DNA of 64,000 nucleotides from Pectobacterium carotovorum (GCF_033898505.1 NZ_JAXAFK010000001.1:1054001-1118000), one strand, 5' to 3'; counted from the first letter of the stretch, positions 14,239 to 22,533 are shown. The notes: a model not told the origin generated them from the sequence alone. A program made the numbers and translations.

Positions 14239-16845
14239 TTACTCTTCTTCATCGTCGAGCGTCATGAGCACCACAAAGCGCGGCTGCTTACCGTCAATGC
14301 GCAGTGATTTACGTGTAATGCCTTTGGCGGGTTTGTCCAGCATTCCGGCATCGGCCAACACCTGTGCAAACGCTGTGGCATTGGCACCTATGGCAATTTC
14401 GTTATTGAATACGGTAGGGAAGGTGTGAAACACCAGCGTATCGGCTCCTGGCTTCTTCACCCGATACCCCGCCAGATCCTTGATGGGTAAATCGCGTGGA
14501 TCAGGATTGGGATGCGGTAAATAACGGCTATAGCCAAACTGGTGCAAAAAGGCGTCGGCCTGTTCTACCCAGGCTTTGGCCTCACGGTTGCCCATGCCAA
14601 ACTCATTTACCCAGGCATAGAAGCTATGCTGTAACGCATCGTGACATTCCTGAACCGTCCAGCCAGTAAAAGAGGCCGAAAGTAATAAAGCGGTTTCCAA
14701 TACGGCAAAACGTGATGCTACACGCCGCACTTGTTCGCTGGCATCATCGGGTAAGAGTGACAACCAGCGCCGCTCTGTTTCGCGGTAGGTTGTCAGCGCG
14801 TTTTCTTTCTGGCTGGAGAGGTGAGCAATCCACGCCCGACCAACCGCGCCATAATGCGCGTTGCTGGCATCACGGATCGCGTCAGCATGGGCTTTGCCAT
14901 CCTGATAGCTATGAAATACCGTCGCTTTGGTGATCGGGACATTCAGCAGGCGCACCAATTGACCAGCATTTACCCGTCCACCGTCAGCGCGGATATAGCT
15001 TTCCAGATCGATCTCACCGGTACTGAACGCCATTGCTCGCCAGCGTTTTAGTTCTCGGTTGCCGCCTTCTCTGGCTCCCTGAATCTTACCCACACCGTTA
15101 AACAGCGCATAGGCGGCATCGGCCACGGCTTTGCGATTGCTGCCTTGCCCGATTTCATCCAGCGGCATAAAGCCGTCATTGTGGGCGGCGGCTTCATTCA
15201 CCAGTCCTAACGCAGTGGAATACCACGTCAGTTTAAGCGCGTTAGGATCGCCATAGACAGAAGAGGCGATATTGCCAGTGGTGGTTTTACCAGCAGAGGA
15301 ACCGCCAAATAGATGGACGCCGAATCCGTCTGCGTTTACCAGCCCGATAAGCGGGGCAGCAAAGGCACAAGCGACCCCCAACATCATGGAGGGATTACCT
15401 TGTGCCAGCGCTGCGACGTTTTCTCGCCAGCTTTGCGCTGTTCCGCTGGTGGCATAACCTTTGGCTGCACCCGATTTACCGTTGAACAAAACAGGAATGC
15501 TCGGTGTGCCGATAACAGAACCGTCCGGCATCAAATACGCTCCATGCTGCCAGCCGGTCGCGCTGGCAATTGCCCAGCGGCAACCTGCATGACTGCGACA
15601 CAAATGATCGGCCAGTATTGCCCGTAACCCGCCTTTGGCCGTGACTGCCAATCCACCCGCACGTAATCGCGCCCAGCCTTCACGTTCGCCAATATCGCGC
15701 ATTGGAATGGCTTCGGTGCGGGGCTGGCTTTCACCGCTTGGCGTCCAGCTTAGAACCAGATAACGCTCTGACTCATCCGATCCAATCCCCGCCACCGTAA
15801 TAGGATCAGACAGCCAGCTTTCACGCTCGATAATGTCGCCGCTGTCATGGTCAGTCTTCGGTTCTACCCAATACAGCCCGCCATGACGAATGTCTGCGTA
15901 AGGTTTTAAGGGGGAATCGGAAGACGGCAGCGGTTTCTGTCCTGGCTGATAAAGTGAGGCTGCAAAGGCCGATATGGATACCGTCGCGCCATGCTGCTGA
16001 TAGTAATCATTCCAGTCAGCTTTTTCAGTTGTCGGCGGGAGTGCCACCCAACCGTTTACCGCCTGTGCCGCTTTTTCAGCCGCGATTTTTCCAGTGTTAC
16101 TACCATCAGGTTTGTTGTCATTGTCCGCTGCAAGGACGATTTTGGCGTCCGGCCAGACAGCACGGCAAGACCGCGCAACGTGAATCAGATTCCCGCTATC
16201 TAACGCGCTGATAGCGACACCCTGTATCAGTAACGATGCCGTAATCGCCGTGGCGTAACCTTCGGCAATAATTACGGTGTCCGTGTGTTTGGGTAGGGTA
16301 CTAACGGGAATGAATGCGCCTTTCTTGCGGCTACCGGCAATCAACTTTTTCTCACCATTAGGTTTGATAAGCTGTGCGCCGGTGGTGGTGCCATCCATGT
16401 TTTGCAGCACCAGCAACAAGGAACCATCATCTAAGAGTAGTGAGGGACGTAGCAGTCCCTTATTCAGTAGATAGTCAGATTGACCGGACACCGATTTCGC
16501 CACCAGCGAATTTACCCGCTCGGCAATCAGACGATGATCAGGCTTTTCACTGGCGGGGGGAACGACGGGCAACGGAAGCGCCAGCACCTCGGCGACCTGT
16601 TCCGCTGCTTGCCATGCGTCACACTTATTCACTTTCATCACCAGATCCAGCCCGGTTCCTGCGCCGCAGTGAGAACAAAAATAGGTGCCACGACCTTCTT
16701 TATCGTCAAAACGGTAGCGGGTATTCCCGCCACAGTTGGGGCATTCGCTTTCCTGCCGATTGGTCGGGATGCCTAACCGCTGCAAAATCCCCTCCCAATG
16801 GCCGTTGGCTTTTGTTCGCACGTCTTGAATGAACGTGTTGCTCAT
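14239..16845 (-). CDS. P4 alpha-type primase-helicase (Zn finger, Toprim, DUF927/helicase)
   Basis: An 868-residue replication protein. The N-terminal zinc finger is Cys35-x2-Cys38 with Cys57-x2-Cys60. A Toprim primase domain follows, with VIIAEGYATA (Glu195) and LAADNDN (Asp241, Asp243). Residues about 345-450 are DUF927-like, and the ATPase has Walker A GGSSAGKT at 514-521 and PLDEIGQG as Walker B. The C-terminal residues 800-868 would hold the origin-binding domain. In P4 the alpha protein primes, unwinds and recognises the origin in one chain. Its ATG overlaps the stop of the 55-residue gene upstream (ATGA), and the iteron origin lies right after its stop. Confidence 0.9.
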   Translation of the reverse strand: MSNTFIQDVRTKANGHWEGILQRLGIPTNRQESECPNCGGNTRYRFDDKEGRGTYFCSHCGAGTGLDLVMKVNKCDAWQAAEQVAEVLALPLPVVPPASEKPDHRLIAERVNSLVAKSVSGQSDYLLNKGLLRPSLLLDDGSLLLVLQNMDGTTTGAQLIKPNGEKKLIAGSRKKGAFIPVSTLPKHTDTVIIAEGYATAITASLLIQGVAISALDSGNLIHVARSCRAVWPDAKIVLAADNDNKPDGSNTGKIAAEKAAQAVNGWVALPPTTEKADWNDYYQQHGATVSISAFAASLYQPGQKPLPSSDSPLKPYADIRHGGLYWVEPKTDHDSGDIIERESWLSDPITVAGIGSDESERYLVLSWTPSGESQPRTEAIPMRDIGEREGWARLRAGGLAVTAKGGLRAILADHLCRSHAGCRWAIASATGWQHGAYLMPDGSVIGTPSIPVLFNGKSGAAKGYATSGTAQSWRENVAALAQGNPSMMLGVACAFAAPLIGLVNADGFGVHLFGGSSAGKTTTGNIASSVYGDPNALKLTWYSTALGLVNEAAAHNDGFMPLDEIGQGSNRKAVADAAYALFNGVGKIQGAREGGNRELKRWRAMAFSTGEIDLESYIRADGGRVNAGQLVRLLNVPITKATVFHSYQDGKAHADAIRDASNAHYGAVGRAWIAHLSSQKENALTTYRETERRWLSLLPDDASEQVRRVASRFAVLETALLLSASFTGWTVQECHDALQHSFYAWVNEFGMGNREAKAWVEQADAFLHQFGYSRYLPHPNPDPRDLPIKDLAGYRVKKPGADTLVFHTFPTVFNNEIAIGANATAFAQVLADAGMLDKPAKGITRKSLRIDGKQPRFVVLMTLDDEEE

Positions 16846-17009
16846 GCTGCCTCGTCCTCCTGCGCACGGTGGAGCGCATCAAGCCGTTCGGCAAGAATGA
16901 ACATCAGGATCTCTTTTGCCTGCGGCTCCCTTAACTCCACGATGGCATAAGCCAATGCACGACACTGATCGATCAGTTCTTCCTGTTCCAGCGGTGTGTT
17001 ATCAAACAT
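16842..17009 (-). CDS. Small helical protein upstream of the alpha-type gene
   Basis: A 55-residue protein (MFDNTPLEQEELIDQCRALA ... ERLDALHRAQ) predicted to be wholly alpha-helical. ATG 17009 has a near-perfect GGAGGTGC site seven bases upstream. It overlaps the Icd-like gene before it by eight bases and the replication gene after it by four, so the three are translationally coupled. The frame also stays open far upstream to 17621, but the ribosome binding site argues for this start. The function is unknown; small ORFs in this position are common in P4-like islands. Confidence 0.7.
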   Translation of the reverse strand: MFDNTPLEQEELIDQCRALAYAIVELREPQAKEILMFILAERLDALHRAQEDEAA

Positions 17010-17199
17010 GGCGCACCTCCTGAACGGGAAGGCGGCCAGCAAAGAACAGAATAAAATCAGGCTCAAAATGCTGACGAGCGGATCGCTCATTCGGCGCAAT
17101 AATGGCTTTACGGTGCGGTTTGCCGTGCGGCGCTGTGCGGTAGACCGCCAGAAAGAGAAAGGTAAAATGAGGGTGAAACAGGGTAGGGGTAGCAACCAT
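17002..17199 (-). CDS. Icd-like (host cell division inhibitor-like) small protein
   Basis: A 65-residue ORF reading MVATPTLFHPHFTFLFLAV ... FILFFAGRLPVQEVRHV. The FTFLFLAVYR segment, the APNERSAR centre and the AGRLPVQEV end are the signature of proteins called Icd-like in enterobacterial P4-type islands; P4/P1 relatives block host division. The name is by family only. Its stop overlaps the start of the 55-residue gene. Other frames across 17100-17620 are also open, so a programmed or overlapping arrangement is possible. Confidence 0.5.
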   Translation of the reverse strand: MVATPTLFHPHFTFLFLAVYRTAPHGKPHRKAIIAPNERSARQHFEPDFILFFAGRLPVQEVRHV

Positions 17200-17404
17200 A
17201 GCGGCGGCCTCTTGTACGGGTTTGAAAACCCCACCACTCCGCTGTCAATCGGGGTGGTGAGACGTAACAGGGTTGACAGACCGGCGTACAAGAAACCGGC
17301 GAGCCCGAAGGCTCCCCCATTACGCCCCACCATAATTTGGGCATAACTTGGTTTACGGACATAAAAAAACCGCATGAAACTAAAGCGGTCGTCCGCTTGT
17401 ACAT
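17108..17404 (-). CDS. Possible Ash-like ORF in the alpha-operon leader (frame uncertain)
   Basis: Two minus-strand frames are open through this leader: a 98-codon frame (KLWWGVMGEPSGSPVSC ... EWWGFQTRTRGRRYG) and a longer frame in phase with the 55-residue gene (KPSYAQIMVGRNG). Both contain peptide patterns seen in proteins annotated as Ash in P4-like islands. Since the leader also folds into RNA hairpins, much of it may act as RNA. I cannot choose the frame. Confidence 0.28.
   Translation of the reverse strand: MYKRTTALVSCGFFMSVNQVMPKLWWGVMGEPSGSPVSCTPVCQPCYVSPPRLTAEWWGFQTRTRGRRYGCYPYPVSPSFYLSLSGGLPHSAARQTAP
17362..17398 (-). promoter_or_regulatory. Attenuator-like leader hairpins before the alpha operon
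   Basis: Two hairpins on the minus strand compete for the same bases. A terminator pairs 17385-17389 with 17369-17373 and ends in a run of seven T (complement of 17363-17369). An alternative hairpin pairs CCGCTT/AAGCGG (17393-17398 with 17383-17388) and uses the same CCGCT arm. P4 immunity works by leader termination through the CI RNA, and this layout suits a similar switch. Confidence 0.45.
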
Positions 17405-17674
17405 TCAGGCTGTCAAACCTGGTCGCCGATTTTGCGGCAACGGTGAAACGATAAGCCAGATGCCCCGCCAGCGTCAATACGTTTTGTATTGGGTTTGCTA
17501 AGCGTTGCGCATTTTTCAGAGAGAGAAAAATTAACTCGCTATTGTGTATAAAAAAGGCTGTTTCCTGATTTTGGGCGTAGCAATGCCCGTTCCAGCCAGT
17601 GCCAGATTTTTGGATCATCATATTTTTTGATTCCGATATGCCGCTATCGCGGCAATAAAAATGAAGGTGTCGGC

Positions 17675-17890
17675 TTATACGTTTTCGGTTTGCTGGTCAC
17701 GTTCGGCAATGCGTTGCCTTAACCAATCGCTAACTTCATCCTCGAACCAGCCTACGCGCCGTAAGCCAACCCGAAACCCTTTGGGGAATTCTCCGGCATT
17801 GATCATTTCCTGAAAGCTGCTGTCTGAACTAACGCGCAGAATGGCTTTCACTTCTTTCTTTAACAGGATTTTTCTGTCTAACAAATTCAT
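17675..17890 (-). CDS. alpA: AlpA-family transcriptional regulator
   Basis: A 71-residue winged-helix DNA-binding protein of the AlpA/Phage_AlpA family (MNLLDRKILLKKEVKAILRVSSDSSFQEMINAGEFPKGFRV, then GWFEDEVSDWLRQRIAER). AlpA-like proteins activate the integrase or excision genes of cryptic P4-like elements; P4 Vis does both excision and repression. Here it sits between the SOS-box gene and the alpha operon leader, on the same strand. It is the likely recombination directionality factor or operon activator of this element. Confidence 0.8.
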   Translation of the reverse strand: MNLLDRKILLKKEVKAILRVSSDSSFQEMINAGEFPKGFRVGLRRVGWFEDEVSDWLRQRIAERDQQTENV

Positions 17891-18083
17891 ACGTGCTTAT
17901 CTCCAATGAAACCGGCGTTGTCCGGTCAGTGCAGATAGTTAAGCGGTTTTGTGGGCTAAAGGGTGGTAGGCAATAAAGAGAGCTGGTAAGAGAGAAAATC
18001 AAATGAGGTAAAGCATTATGCGAGTTTGGTAACGGCCACGATCTAACATGGCCGCTATTCTGTCGCTAATAATAATGATGGTG

Positions 18084-18740
18084 TTAATTAGCAGGCATAG
18101 CCGCCAGAGCTTCCGCAATTAGCTTACGAAAAGACTCTGTTTTATCCGGCGTGTTCTCACCGAGTACCGAACCCACCGCCAGCGCTGCATCTTCTGCGAG
18201 TTTTTTCTGGTTCAGTTTGTTACCCCATTTATAAACACCGCCGCTTTTACCTTCAAGCGCCTTCGATAAACCAGCGATAAGAAGCAATGCGGTATCACGG
18301 TTAGCAAATTCGCCCCAATTTTCTGGTAGTGGTAAGTCTTTTTTGGGATCAGAAAAGCCATACCAGGGTGAATCATCGGAAAGTAATTGGTTAGCCCACG
18401 GCCAAATATCAGCGGCAAGAAACGTGGCATCGTGTATCTGGGTATTTCGATCGATAGTGTCTACATCAATCTGTGTTGTCCAGATATTGGTGGTATCACC
18501 CCATGCACTGGTGTGGGACGCACGGATCGGTTTAATGATACCGAACCTTACCGCCTGAAAGATGGTTTGCAGATAGCTTTCTATTTCAGACTCTTGATAG
18601 TGGGGAACGGAATCAGGCAGGTAGTCATCAGTGCAATAGGTGATAGATGTATTGTCGCTGCCGTGACCGGCCATGACGTTTGCCACCTGATGTGCAGTGA
18701 CCTCGATCATTCCCCTCATGTGTTTAGGTATTTTCAGCAT
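18084..18740 (-). CDS. Unknown island protein behind a LexA box
   Basis: A 218-residue soluble protein of unknown family (MLKIPKHMRGMIEVTAHQV ... FRKLIAEALAAMPAN). It is rich in acidic and aromatic residues (SAWGDTTNIWTTQIDVDTID, DIWPWANQLLSDDSPWYGF) and has no membrane segment or clear motif. GAGGG lies before ATG 18740. A near-consensus LexA operator is 127 bases upstream, so it is probably made on DNA damage. It stands alone between integrase and alpA; a role in SOS-triggered excision or replication of the element is a fair guess, no more. Confidence 0.65.
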   Translation of the reverse strand: MLKIPKHMRGMIEVTAHQVANVMAGHGSDNTSITYCTDDYLPDSVPHYQESEIESYLQTIFQAVRFGIIKPIRASHTSAWGDTTNIWTTQIDVDTIDRNTQIHDATFLAADIWPWANQLLSDDSPWYGFSDPKKDLPLPENWGEFANRDTALLLIAGLSKALEGKSGGVYKWGNKLNQKKLAEDAALAVGSVLGENTPDKTESFRKLIAEALAAMPAN

Positions 18741-18866
18741 ATTCCCTCGGCTGGTATATCAAATAGCACAGCCCCGATGTAAAGGGGCTGGTTAACGGTC
18801 TGGGTTTCTTTCGGTTTGTACCGGATAACGACATTTTAGGAGGGCGACTAACAGGAATCAATAATT

Positions 18867-18886
18867 AACTGTATATAAAAACAGTA
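18867..18886 (-). promoter_or_regulatory. LexA-binding site (SOS box)
   Basis: The core CTGTATATAAAAACAG (18869-18884, plus strand) is an exact CTG-N10-CAG. Over 20 bases it differs from TACTGTATATATATACAGTA at three positions. It directly follows the integrase stop and precedes the 218-residue gene on the same strand. Confidence 0.75.
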
Positions 18887-20137
18887 TTAACCATTGGCGA
18901 TGCGTAAACCTCTGGCTCCTTCCGACGCCATCACTTTTCCCGTTGCGGCTGTTTCCACAAATTCACCCCACCAGCACATCAACACTTTGCGCTGTTCAAG
19001 ATAGGTGGAGCGGTTATAGGCGCGGCGCACTTCGTTGGTGTCTACGTGGGCGAGGGCGGCTTCAATCACATCTGGCGGGAACCCTTCTTCATTGGCAGCG
19101 GTGCTGAATATGGCGCGTAGGCCATGAGACACCAGCACACCTTTGTAACCCATACGACGCAATGCGGCGTTAGCGGTTTGGCTGTTCATCGGCTGCTTGG
19201 GCTCTTTACTGGAAGGAAACAGGTATTCTCGATGGCCGCTGATGGGCTTCATGGCGTCCAGAATAGCTAATGCCTGCGGGGGTAGGGGAATAACGTGATC
19301 ACGACGCATCTTCATACGGCCAGCGGGGATCGTCCAGGTGTTATCTGTAAGGTTTATTTCGCTCCAGCGGGTCTCAGCAGCTTCGGCAGGGCGGGTAACG
19401 GTCAGTAGCTGCCATTCAATCAATAAGCGGGTCTGTAACTCAATGCTGGCGACCGATAGCGTTTTCATCAAGGCAGGTAATGCCTCTGGCCGAATGGTCG
19501 GCATATGGGTTTTCACCGGCGTCTGAAAGGCTTTGCGGATCTTGGCGGCGGGATTCGCAGGAATCAGCCCAGAGTTAACCGCATAATCCATCACCTCGTT
19601 AATTCGCTGGCTTACCCGCTTGACGGTTTCCAGTTTGCCGCTGGCCTGTATCGGTTCCAACGCGGTGATGAAGTGACGAGCGGTAAGCTGGGTGATCGGT
19701 AAGGTTCCGATGAACGGGAACACGTATTTTTCCAGCGAACGCCAGATATCTTTAATGGTGTTCTCGGCCAGCGGTTGAGACTTTTTCACTTCGTACCAGT
19801 CGGCGGAAACTTTGGCGAACGTGTTCAGGTTGATGGCTTGTTCTTGTTCACGTTGCTGTTGCTGGTGGAATTGTGGATCGATGCTTTTTTCTAAGAGAGC
19901 TTTGGCTGCTTCCCGCATTTGTCTGGCATCAGCTAAAGAAATTGCCGGATAGCTGCCAAACGTCAACGTAGTGCGCTTTTTAGTCTGTGGGTGGTAATAG
20001 CGAAAACGCCATGTCTTTGTGCCGGAAGGTTTGACGAACAATAGCAGCCCGCCACCATCATGTAGCGACAATTCTTTGTCTATTGCTTTAGCGGCTTTGA
20101 CTTCCGTGTTTGTGAGGGGCTTTGCCTGAATTGCCAT
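18887..20137 (-). CDS. int: P4-type tyrosine integrase
   Basis: A 416-residue site-specific recombinase. Residues 1-95 are the DUF4102 arm-binding domain (AIQAKPLTNTEVKAAKAIDK, GSYPAISLADAR), 100-190 the core-binding SAM-like domain, and 210-390 the catalytic domain with Arg249 (TRPAEAAETRW), His338 and Arg341 (SHGLRAIF), His364 (LAHVD) and Tyr374 (RRAYNRS). All catalytic residues are intact. It reads away from tRNA-Pro, 187 bases from its 3' end. The promoter region is covered by four TAGTCCCA octamers, so the protein may repress itself. A truncated relative lies at 6920-7273. Confidence 0.96.
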   Translation of the reverse strand: MAIQAKPLTNTEVKAAKAIDKELSLHDGGGLLLFVKPSGTKTWRFRYYHPQTKKRTTLTFGSYPAISLADARQMREAAKALLEKSIDPQFHQQQQREQEQAINLNTFAKVSADWYEVKKSQPLAENTIKDIWRSLEKYVFPFIGTLPITQLTARHFITALEPIQASGKLETVKRVSQRINEVMDYAVNSGLIPANPAAKIRKAFQTPVKTHMPTIRPEALPALMKTLSVASIELQTRLLIEWQLLTVTRPAEAAETRWSEINLTDNTWTIPAGRMKMRRDHVIPLPPQALAILDAMKPISGHREYLFPSSKEPKQPMNSQTANAALRRMGYKGVLVSHGLRAIFSTAANEEGFPPDVIEAALAHVDTNEVRRAYNRSTYLEQRKVLMCWWGEFVETAATGKVMASEGARGLRIANG

Positions 20138-20149
20138 GATCGTTACCTT

Positions 20150-20201
20150 TGGGACTACGGTTTTATGGGACTACGTTGATTTAGTCCCAAATGTAGTCCC
20201 A
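20150..20201. repeat. TAGTCCCA octamer array at the integrase promoter
   Basis: Inverse copies TGGGACTA lie at 20150-20157 and 20166-20173, and direct copies TAGTCCCA at 20182-20189 and 20194-20201. Together with two copies at 7502-7521 they mark both ends of the element and are likely arm-type integrase sites. Confidence 0.6.
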
Positions 20202-20204
20202 AAC

Positions 20205-20316
20205 TTTCCGGCTGTAAACGGGGTATCCAGATAGATAACAGACAACAAAAAACCCGCAAACTCAGTGAGAATGCGGGTTTCTGTGGGGTTTCCGGTAGTA
20301 AACGTGACTTACCGAA
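20205..20316. repeat. 112-bp direct repeat, right copy
   Basis: Matches 7319-7430 with about five substitutions. It holds the minus-strand terminator described separately and ends nine bases before the CCA end of tRNA-Pro. Confidence 0.92.
20246..20281 (-). terminator. Terminator of tRNA-Pro
   Basis: On the minus strand AAACCCGCA (complement of 20273-20281) pairs with TGCGGGTTT (complement of 20249-20257) and is followed by a T-rich run. It is the first terminator after the tRNA and is carried within the end repeat of the element, so the element brings its own tRNA terminator. Confidence 0.75.
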
Positions 20317-20324
20317 TATGTATT

Positions 20325-20401
20325 TGGTCGGCACGAGAGGATTTGAACCTCCGACCCCCGACACCCCATGACGGTGCGCTACCAGGCTGCGCTACGTGCC
20401 G
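20325..20401 (-). tRNA. proL: tRNA-Pro (anticodon GGG)
   Basis: A 77-base tRNA with encoded CCA: acceptor CGGCACG pairs with CGTGCCG, the T-arm is GGAGGTTCAAATCC, and the anticodon GGG is at 20367-20365 on the minus strand. It matches enterobacterial proL, which in E. coli also lies beside yejM. The 3' end serves as the integration site of the P4-like element. Confidence 0.97.
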
Positions 20402-20413
20402 ATGCTATGGGCA

Positions 20414-20444
20414 TTTATACTACCTTTTCCTGACCTTATTGCAA
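20414..20444 (-). promoter_or_regulatory. Promoter of tRNA-Pro
   Basis: On the minus strand TTGCAA (-35, 20444-20439) and TATAAA (-10, 20419-20414) precede the tRNA by about 12 bases. The spacer of 19 is a little long. Confidence 0.5.
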
Positions 20445-20479
20445 TAGCCTGATGGAACGACTGCTTTAGATTTAGGCAG

Positions 20480-22228
20480 TTAGTTGGCTATAAAGCGTCT
20501 TTCGTTCGTTAGTACCTGCAAGAGCAGGGCAAGCTGTGGTTTTTCATCATTCAGCCGATTTCCCGCCATATCGTAAGCCCGGTAGTTGCCGTTGCTTTCC
20601 AACACGATGAGCTGATCCTGCGTTGTGATTATCAACGTGCCGCCATTGCCGTTAATCAACCACGGGGAGCGTCGTTGGGCAGAGAACAGGTCTTCGCCCT
20701 GTGAATAATCATCCGTGCTGTTTTTAACATGGAGCAGGCGCTGCATCAGCGTGGTCATGACGTCTTTGTTGTCCGTCATTTTCGTAATGGTCTGCGCAGG
20801 CGTATTCGGCCAGTGAACAATGAGCGGCGTTTGCCACTGGGTTCGGGCAAAACGTGCCACATTACTGGTATTGGCATTCTGGTTTTGTGCCGTTGTCACG
20901 ATGACGACGGTGTTATCCAGAATGTTTTTTTCCTGCAAGGTGCCAATAATTTGGCCGATCTGGCGGTCAACGTCCTGAATATTTACACGGTTGTTGGGTT
21001 CTGTCCCTTTACCATCTGCGGTTTTCGGCGCGCTGCTGAGCTCAATATAAGAGAACCAAGGGGCAGGGTTATTATCGCGGTTGAGCCACTCCTGCCACTG
21101 CGTGATGATGGCATCGCCGCTTTGCTGCTGCGGTGCAGGTAAAGAGAAATCAGAAAGCAGTGCCTGACGATAGAGCGGGCTGTTGAAGCCGTTCGCTGAA
21201 AAGAGCCCGAACTGATAGCCCTGTTGGCTTAATGCAGTGATTAATGCTGACGGTTTACGCGCGCTCAGGACGCCATCCATATAGGTCGTCGAGAGGCCGT
21301 AAAACAGGTTAAACAAGGCTGCGTCTGGCTGCGAACCCGAATCGTAATGATCGCTAAAGCGCACGTTTTCTGCGGCGAAGCGCGACAGGTTCGGCATACG
21401 ATTTTGTATGGCATCAGGCTGCGTATCATCGATCATCACCATCAGCAGATTGTAGCCGCTGCCGTTATCGCGGAAGGTGATGTTATTGAGCGGATACTCC
21501 ACCGTTATGGCTTCAGGATTGCCCTGCTGCGTCAGCCGGCGCTGATATTCCTGTGCATCCAGCAGACCATGTTTTTCCAGAAACCGGCGAGCCGTCATCG
21601 GATAAGACAGAGGCAGGTTGGCGCGCTGCATCGTAATCGGGCGATAGAAATTTGCATCGGCCCAGATGTACATCAGGTGCGACGCAAAGAATGCCGAGAT
21701 GAAAACGCCCGCCAGCGGCTTGCCAAAGTGGCGGCGATTCAGACTGCGTAATTTTTGCCAGCACCAGGTGCCGAACAGCATTTCCACCATGAAAATCAAC
21801 GGAATGCCGATAAACATCCACTGCCAGTCGCGGGCAATCTCACCTTGTCCCGGGTTGACGACAAGTTCCCAAACGGTGCTGTTGAGGTGCAGGTGAAAAC
21901 GTGTAAAGACCTCAACATCCACTAACAGTATCGTTAGCCCAGTCGTTGCCAGTGCCGCAGACAGGAACCTCAGCAGGCGCTGCGACATCACAATAAACGT
22001 GAGCGGGAAGATGACCAGCAGATAAGCGGCAAAGACGATAAAACTGAAATGACCGAGCCAGCTAACCAGCGCGTAAATTCGACCGAACAGGGAGGTCGGC
22101 CAATCAGCAACAAACAGATAGCGGCTACCCAGCCCCAAAGTGAGCAAAATGTTGAATAAGGCGAACCAGTGTCCCCAACTGATCATCTGGGAGACTTTTT
22201 CGCGGTAGCGCTGACGGTTGGTTACCAT
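20480..22228 (-). CDS. yejM: Inner-membrane LPS regulator YejM (PbgA/LapC)
   Basis: A 582-residue protein with five N-terminal membrane segments (residues about 15-190) and a large periplasmic sulfatase-like domain (about 245-560). It follows E. coli YejM (586 residues) throughout: QRYREKVSQMISWGHWFALFN, FYRPITMQRANLPLSYPMTARRF, LQVLTNERRFIAN. YejM senses periplasmic LPS and controls LpxC turnover through LapB/FtsH. The arylsulfatase fold is catalytically dead in the family. It is cotranscribed with yejL, 14 bases upstream. Confidence 0.95.
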   Translation of the reverse strand: MVTNRQRYREKVSQMISWGHWFALFNILLTLGLGSRYLFVADWPTSLFGRIYALVSWLGHFSFIVFAAYLLVIFPLTFIVMSQRLLRFLSAALATTGLTILLVDVEVFTRFHLHLNSTVWELVVNPGQGEIARDWQWMFIGIPLIFMVEMLFGTWCWQKLRSLNRRHFGKPLAGVFISAFFASHLMYIWADANFYRPITMQRANLPLSYPMTARRFLEKHGLLDAQEYQRRLTQQGNPEAITVEYPLNNITFRDNGSGYNLLMVMIDDTQPDAIQNRMPNLSRFAAENVRFSDHYDSGSQPDAALFNLFYGLSTTYMDGVLSARKPSALITALSQQGYQFGLFSANGFNSPLYRQALLSDFSLPAPQQQSGDAIITQWQEWLNRDNNPAPWFSYIELSSAPKTADGKGTEPNNRVNIQDVDRQIGQIIGTLQEKNILDNTVVIVTTAQNQNANTSNVARFARTQWQTPLIVHWPNTPAQTITKMTDNKDVMTTLMQRLLHVKNSTDDYSQGEDLFSAQRRSPWLINGNGGTLIITTQDQLIVLESNGNYRAYDMAGNRLNDEKPQLALLLQVLTNERRFIAN

Positions 22229-22242
22229 ACGTTGGTCAAAAC

Positions 22243-22473
22243 TTAGTGAGCTTTATCGGCTTTTTTAATCGAAGCCTGTAGGGCTTCAGCGAAAGAACGC
22301 GCCATAACCTGACGTTGCGCAGGCGCGATGCTGGTGTTAATCAGGTTTGTCACCATATTACCGAGCACCATCAAAGCAAGATCGGTCGGGGCGTGGTGCT
22401 TTTCCAGAACATTGACCATCTCAGAAAGCAGTTGTTCAACGTGTTCGTCACTATAACGGGATGATTGTGGCAT
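22243..22473 (-). CDS. yejL: YejL, UPF0352 family
   Basis: A 76-residue helical protein of unknown function, matching E. coli YejL ([60 protein letters not shown]). It always lies between yejK and yejM in enterobacteria, and here it leads a yejL-yejM operon divergent from yejK. The intergenic region contains four tandem 17-18 bp repeats. Confidence 0.93.
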   Translation of the reverse strand: MPQSSRYSDEHVEQLLSEMVNVLEKHHAPTDLALMVLGNMVTNLINTSIAPAQRQVMARSFAEALQASIKKADKAH

Positions 22474-22533
22474 AAAATGGCGTATCTCAAGCTGGTAAAG
22501 TCGCTTATCTTACCGTATAGGCTTATGCTTTTC

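Larger units (their letters stand above)
7431..20316. mobile_element. P4-like integrative element at tRNA-Pro(GGG)
   Basis: The element is about 12.9 kb, bounded by 112-bp direct repeats, with the integrase next to the tRNA. Gene order from the tRNA leftward is integrase, LexA-box unknown gene, AlpA, Ash/Icd-like leader, small ORF, alpha-type primase-helicase, iteron origin, then nuclease/membrane/toxin-antitoxin cargo. This is the plan of the replication half of a P4-type satellite. No psu, sid, delta, cos or capsid gene is recognised. The cargo between 8 and 13.6 kb is visibly AT-rich compared with the flanking chromosome, which fits recent transfer. Confidence 0.88.

Noticed and set aside
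16842..17621. Single 259-residue protein in the frame of the 55-residue gene
   Set aside because: The strong ribosome binding site at 17014 and overlap with the Icd-like frame favour the short gene; the long version would cross the leader terminator.
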